NCBI GenBank assembly: GCA_007116425.1
Contig: SKIL01000217.1
Location: 1 to 9,576, forward strand
DNA: 9,576 bases
Direction of reading: 5' to 3'
Origin: Bacteriovoracaceae bacterium
GTDB lineage: Bacteria; Bdellovibrionota; Bacteriovoracia; Bacteriovoracales; Bacteriovoracaceae
The notes beneath the pieces were generated by a model that was not told the origin of the DNA, did not search any database, and saw nothing but the letters and a program-made list of their open reading frames with translations. This document shows positions 6,489 through 9,576 of this stretch, piece by piece. Position 1 is the first letter of the stretch, and each line of letters starts with the position of its first letter. Position numbers and translations under genes: made by a program.

Positions 6489-8706
6489 GCTGAATCATTC
6501 CAAGTTTTTTACCTTGATTTACTCGAATCATATCTTCGACGATAAAAAGTGTTTCCTCCAAGATTGGATCTTTTTGAATTTCGCCAATCCACTCATCCGC
6601 CTGAAGCTTAATATCTTCTTTCCACTGCTTCATATCTTCTTCACGAATATTGGAGTTTTCTCTAAGAGAAGGTTCATAATGAGAAACCACAATCTTCTCA
6701 TTTCTCTCATCTAGCTTAAATTCTTCTGTTTTCTTGCGATTCTCTTTGTCTCGATTAATATTATGCTGTTTATTAACTGAAACAAGTGTTTCATTTCTTC
6801 TTTCATTAAAGTAATTGACAGAACTTACAGTTTTTTGAAAACGATCATCCTTTTTCACTCTCTTTTCACTACGCTTTCGCAATTGATCGAGATCAAATGC
6901 ACCCTTGGTCCAAGGAGTAAAACTAAGGGCCGGAACCTGTTCCCAAGGTAGAGCATGGTCAAGGTCTTGCTCTCGACTGCGGGTATAGCCAAATGGATCC
7001 GGCAGAATAATATCCGGTGTAATGCCTTTAAACTGTGTTGAAGATCCATTCACACGGTAGAACTTTTGAATTGTTACTTTTAGAGCTCCAAAAGAGCCAC
7101 CTGAAAAAATATTAGCAATTGGATTACGGTTTAAGTCTAAAACGGCCTGAACTGTTCCCTTGCCATGAGTGTACTCACCACCGACAATAACCGCTCTGCC
7201 ATAGTCTTGTAGTGCTCCGGCCAAAATTTCTGATGCTGAAGCCGAAAAACGGTTAATTAAAACAACTAAAGGTCCATCATACACGACTTCTTTTGAGGTA
7301 TCTCTTAAAACATCAACTTGGCCTCTATGGTCGCGGATCTGGACGATTGGCCCTTCAGGTATAAATAGACCAGACATTTGCCTTGCATCTTCTAAAGCTC
7401 CCCCACCGTTATTTCTTAAATCTAAAACAATGGCATCGACTTTTTGAGTTTTTAGACGGTTTAACACTCGCCTGACATCATCAGTACAGTTTCTTTCTCC
7501 ATTACCAAAGTCCCTATAGAACTTAGGCAGATGGATATAACCAATTTTAACATCAGAATCTTTATGCTCAATAACAGAAGAGCGAGCATAAGTTGCACCG
7601 ACTTGGATAACATCACGAGTGATTGATATTAATTGATTCGTTCCGTCTGGTTTGCGAACCATAAGGTTAACATTAGAGCCCTTTGGTCCTCTAATATGCC
7701 TAACAGCATCGCCTACTCGCATTCCGATTAATTCAACCTGCTCGGCATCCTTGTCATCTGCTTGAGACACCCAAAGAATAACATCATCAACTTCTAGCTC
7801 CTGCTGCCTCCAAGCTGGACCTCCAGGGACAACCTGAACAACTTTGATGAAATCTCCGTCCTCTTGTAAAACAGCTCCAATCCCTTCAAGAGAGCCTGAT
7901 ATATCAATATCAAAATCTTCTCTTCTTTGTGGTGGCATATAAGATGTATGAGGGTCGAACATAACAGAGAGTGAGTTCACAAACTTCTCTAAATAATCGC
8001 CATATTTATCCCCCTTCATCCTAGAAAAGAGTCTTTCATATCTTTTTGCAATGGCCTCATGGGCCTGCTTACTAAAGTCAGTAGCTTCAGTCTTAGCTGT
8101 GGATTCTTCACCCTCTTCTTTTTTCTTTTCTTCAGGTTCAGTAACAACTACGTTTCCGCTCGCTTCACCCTGCTTGAGTGAAATATATCGATTAACAACA
8201 TCATATTTAAAAATATTTCTCCAATAAGCTTCAAACTCAGCCTGGTTTTGAGGCCAATCACGCTTATCAGGATCAAGCTCAACTGTACCCTCTGCTTCAA
8301 AGTTAAAAGGCTTTTTGAACGCTTTGACACGAAACTTTTCGGCCTGGTCCAATCTTTGCGACATGATCTTCATTGATTCAGCGATAAGGGCATGCTTTCC
8401 AGAAATCAGTTGTTGCCCCATATTTGCGTGATGCTTTCTGAGTTTCTCAATGTCCGACTGGAGTAAGAATTGCTTTCTAAAATCAAGACGCTTGAGATAC
8501 TCCTCAAATGCCTGCTTCGACATATTTTCATCAATCTTCTTTCCACTATAATGATAGGTTTCAAGAGCATTTTTAATTAGATTGCCAAGTAGCTTATCTC
8601 GCTTTTCATTTGGAGCTGAAAACTCACTATTACTGGCAATCGTAGATGAGATTTGGAATGTAAAAAAAATAGTCAGCGAAATGACCAAGGAGCGTTTTAA
8701 ATTCAT
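6481..8706 (-). CDS. prc: Periplasmic tail-specific protease Prc/Tsp (C-terminal processing peptidase, S41A)
   Basis: The product is 741 residues from the ATG at 8706, which has GGAG 5 bases upstream; a GTG ten codons earlier is in frame but lacks such a site. A signal peptide (MNLKRS, a hydrophobic core, then SSTIA with likely cleavage after A24) sends it to the periplasm. An N-terminal helical domain (about 35-250) includes FDPHTSYMPP (250-259), typical of Prc. A PDZ domain at about 263-350 recognises C-terminal tails. The protease core has LDLRNNGGG (428-436), SASASE with catalytic S490, and the general-base lysine K516 in HGKGTVQ: a Ser-Lys dyad. After the core comes the Prc-type tail with DHALPWEQV (583-591) and a charged helical end. 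Prc degrades or trims periplasmic proteins by their C-termini, including envelope enzymes. It is about 60 residues longer than the E. coli protein, partly from a Glu/Lys-rich linker at about 188-212 before the PDZ domain. Confidence 0.95.
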   Translation of the reverse strand: MNLKRSLVISLTIFFTFQISSTIASNSEFSAPNEKRDKLLGNLIKNALETYHYSGKKIDENMSKQAFEEYLKRLDFRKQFLLQSDIEKLRKHHANMGQQLISGKHALIAESMKIMSQRLDQAEKFRVKAFKKPFNFEAEGTVELDPDKRDWPQNQAEFEAYWRNIFKYDVVNRYISLKQGEASGNVVVTEPEEKKKEEGEESTAKTEATDFSKQAHEAIAKRYERLFSRMKGDKYGDYLEKFVNSLSVMFDPHTSYMPPQRREDFDIDISGSLEGIGAVLQEDGDFIKVVQVVPGGPAWRQQELEVDDVILWVSQADDKDAEQVELIGMRVGDAVRHIRGPKGSNVNLMVRKPDGTNQLISITRDVIQVGATYARSSVIEHKDSDVKIGYIHLPKFYRDFGNGERNCTDDVRRVLNRLKTQKVDAIVLDLRNNGGGALEDARQMSGLFIPEGPIVQIRDHRGQVDVLRDTSKEVVYDGPLVVLINRFSASASEILAGALQDYGRAVIVGGEYTHGKGTVQAVLDLNRNPIANIFSGGSFGALKVTIQKFYRVNGSSTQFKGITPDIILPDPFGYTRSREQDLDHALPWEQVPALSFTPWTKGAFDLDQLRKRSEKRVKKDDRFQKTVSSVNYFNERRNETLVSVNKQHNINRDKENRKKTEEFKLDERNEKIVVSHYEPSLRENSNIREEDMKQWKEDIKLQADEWIGEIQKDPILEETLFIVEDMIRVNQGKKLGMIQRD

Positions 8707-8711
8707 TGATT

Positions 8712-8715
8712 CTCC
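8712..8715 (-). promoter_or_regulatory. prc: Shine-Dalgarno GGAG that sets the prc start
   Basis: On the minus strand GGAG (8715-8712) lies 5 bases before the ATG at 8706. It favours this ATG over the in-frame GTG at 8736, and the resulting protein begins directly with a well-formed signal peptide. Confidence 0.75.
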
Positions 8716-8742
8716 GTTCGTTCTCAAAAAACACACCTTAAT

Positions 8743-8771
8743 ATAATAGTCCTTATTCCCTCGGGGATAAA
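8743..8771 (-). promoter_or_regulatory. Weak candidate promoter for prc
   Basis: On the minus strand TATTAT (8748-8743, 5 of 6 to the -10 consensus) is preceded after 17 bases by TTTATC (8771-8766, only 3 of 6 to the -35 consensus). The predicted transcript would start near 8736, giving a leader of about 30 bases. The poor -35 makes this a weak call. The 126-base gap after thiI does make a separate promoter plausible. Confidence 0.3.
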
Positions 8772-8773
8772 GG
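8751..8773. repeat. Imperfect inverted repeat in the thiI-prc gap
   Basis: CCTTATTCC and GGGATAAAGG pair around a CTCG loop to give a nine-pair stem with one bulged A and one G-T wobble (read on the plus strand). No T-run follows on either strand, so it is not a standard intrinsic terminator for thiI. It overlaps the spacer and -35 of the candidate prc promoter, so an operator is possible. Chance cannot be excluded. Confidence 0.35.
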
Positions 8774-8832
8774 GTGGAAAGATAAGACTCACAGAAATGT
8801 CACATTTTTTTGCACAGAATTGACAAAAAGCA

Positions 8833-9576
8833 CTATGTCTTTGTCTGAAAAAACGTTCTTCCAACACTATCAAGGCCTATTAGCTCAGCCCCTTCGACTA
8901 CCCGACTGATCAAGTCAACAAAATCATTTTCTTGGTGGTACTTTTGCCAATAATTTAAATCAGGCCTTAATATGGGATGTTTAGGGGCAAACATCGAGCA
9001 GGCATCATCGTGTGGCACCAATGATATGTCGTGTGTTCCAATTTTTTTAGATAGCTCCAATATCTCACTTTTATTATACCCAATCAAAGGTCGAAAAATA
9101 GGTAGATCAGATACTTTATCGAGTAAGGCCATATTCCCGATTGTCTGAGAAGAAACCTGCCCAATACTATCACCTGTCAAAATCGCCTGAGCGCCAATTT
9201 TTTTTGCCAAAAGGTTTCCAGACTGGATCATATAGCTTCGAAATAATGTTGTTCGATATTCCTCATAACATGTTTTAGCGATCGCCTTTTGAATATCACC
9301 AAATTTCACAATATAGAGATCACAGCCAGCTTGATAGTTCGCAAGAACTTTTGCCAAATCTATGATCTTATCCCGAACATCTTCGGAAACAAAGGGGTGG
9401 GCATAGAAAAATACAAACGCTTGCTCACAACCTCTTTTTGACATCAAATAACTCGCCACAGGAGAATCGAATCCTCCTGATAACAAGGTCAGAATCTTAC
9501 CATTTGATTTTAGAGGAAGTCCTCCCATTCCATACATCTTTTGAGTTGAGATATAAACAGTTTGACCCAGAATTCG
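8833..9576 (-). CDS. thiI: tRNA 4-thiouridine synthetase ThiI (partial, N-terminus outside window)
   Basis: The frame stays open to the right edge, giving 247 residues of the C-terminal part. The ATG at 9537 is internal: the 13 codons before it read RILGQTVYISTQK, matching the linker that normally leads into the GGLP motif. The adenylating PP-loop is SGGFDS at residues 33-38 of the visible part. It is followed by the family blocks LFRSYMIQ, LTGDSIGQVSSQT and DDACSMFAPKHP, with C193 in the position of the reactive cysteine region. ThiI activates U8 of tRNA with ATP and transfers sulfur from an IscS/NifS-type desulfurase; in some bacteria it also serves thiamine thiazole synthesis. The protein ends about 54 residues after that cysteine, so the C-terminal rhodanese domain of E. 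coli ThiI is absent: a short Bacillus-like form. The ferredoxin-like and THUMP domains would lie beyond the window. The gene is followed by prc on the same strand after 126 bases. Confidence 0.93.
   Translation of the reverse strand, partial: RILGQTVYISTQKMYGMGGLPLKSNGKILTLLSGGFDSPVASYLMSKRGCEQAFVFFYAHPFVSEDVRDKIIDLAKVLANYQAGCDLYIVKFGDIQKAIAKTCYEEYRTTLFRSYMIQSGNLLAKKIGAQAILTGDSIGQVSSQTIGNMALLDKVSDLPIFRPLIGYNKSEILELSKKIGTHDISLVPHDDACSMFAPKHPILRPDLNYWQKYHQENDFVDLISRVVEGAELIGLDSVGRTFFQTKT

Noticed and set aside
6478..6714. 78-codon plus-strand frame opposite the end of prc
   Set aside because: Phe- and Ile-rich product typical of the antisense of Lys/Glu-rich coding DNA; no ribosome-binding site.
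6855..7049. 64-codon minus-strand frame in prc
   Set aside because: Out-of-frame shadow of the prc C-terminal region.
8148..8330. 60-codon minus-strand frame in prc
   Set aside because: Out-of-frame shadow of the prc N-terminal domain.
8707..8736. GTG at 8736 as start of prc
   Set aside because: It would put ten extra residues, including charged ones, before the signal peptide. The ATG at 8706 has a strong GGAG.
9535..9537. ATG at 9537 as start of thiI
   Set aside because: The frame is open to the window edge and the preceding residues match the normal ThiI linker, so this Met is internal.
9570..9575. GAATTC at the right edge, possible cloning junction
   Set aside because: The thiI frame runs through it without a break, and a single six-base site is expected by chance.
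1..9576. tRNA, rRNA, CRISPR array, insertion sequence, prophage or defence genes
   Set aside because: No clover-leaf, spaced direct-repeat array, transposase motif or terminal inverted repeats were seen; the genes look like ordinary chromosomal genes with uniform base composition.

Overview
The window is AT-rich (about 36% G+C by eye) and gene-dense. It carries seven chromosomal genes that can be placed in known families or folds, one small unassigned gene, and an unidentified gene tail at the left edge. The gene set (a PilT/PilU ATPase, a heptosyltransferase-like GT9 enzyme, a periplasmic Prc/Tsp protease) points to a Gram-negative bacterium with type IV pili. The low G+C and protein style would suit the Bdellovibrionota (Bacteriovorax/Halobacteriovorax-like predators). 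That taxonomic guess is inference; no rRNA or other decisive marker is present. I see no mobile element, CRISPR array, tRNA or rRNA.

Layout. Positions 2-220 (+) hold the C-terminal end of an unidentified protein. Facing it at 310-1317 (-) is an enolase-superfamily enzyme with the residues of an L-Ala-D/L-Glu (dipeptide) epimerase. Only 33 bases separate its start from the divergent operon 1351-4004 (+). That operon encodes a membrane-anchored protein with a C-terminal J domain, then a large divergent adenosine-deaminase-fold protein. The deaminase gene converges on a GT9 glycosyltransferase (4001-5041, -) so tightly that the two stop codons overlap. A 139-base divergent intergenic region with a plausible sigma70-type promoter precedes a PilT/PilU retraction ATPase (5181-6263, +). 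Its stop codon abuts that of a 74-residue gene (6264-6488, -), which overlaps the end of the prc/tsp gene (6481-8706, -) by 8 bases. Upstream of prc on the same strand lies thiI (8833-9576, -), whose N-terminal part is outside the window.

How the genes work together. No single pathway unites the window. Several products fit cell-envelope turnover and scavenging: the dipeptide epimerase handles murein-derived Ala-Glu dipeptides, GT9 builds surface glycans, Prc processes periplasmic proteins and PilT/PilU drives pilus retraction. The ADA-fold protein may act on purine nucleosides or nucleotides, but its changed active-site residues leave the substrate open. The least explained items are the J-domain/ADA-fold operon, the small gene coupled to prc, and a roughly four-fold excess of the palindrome GGCC across all genes and reading frames.
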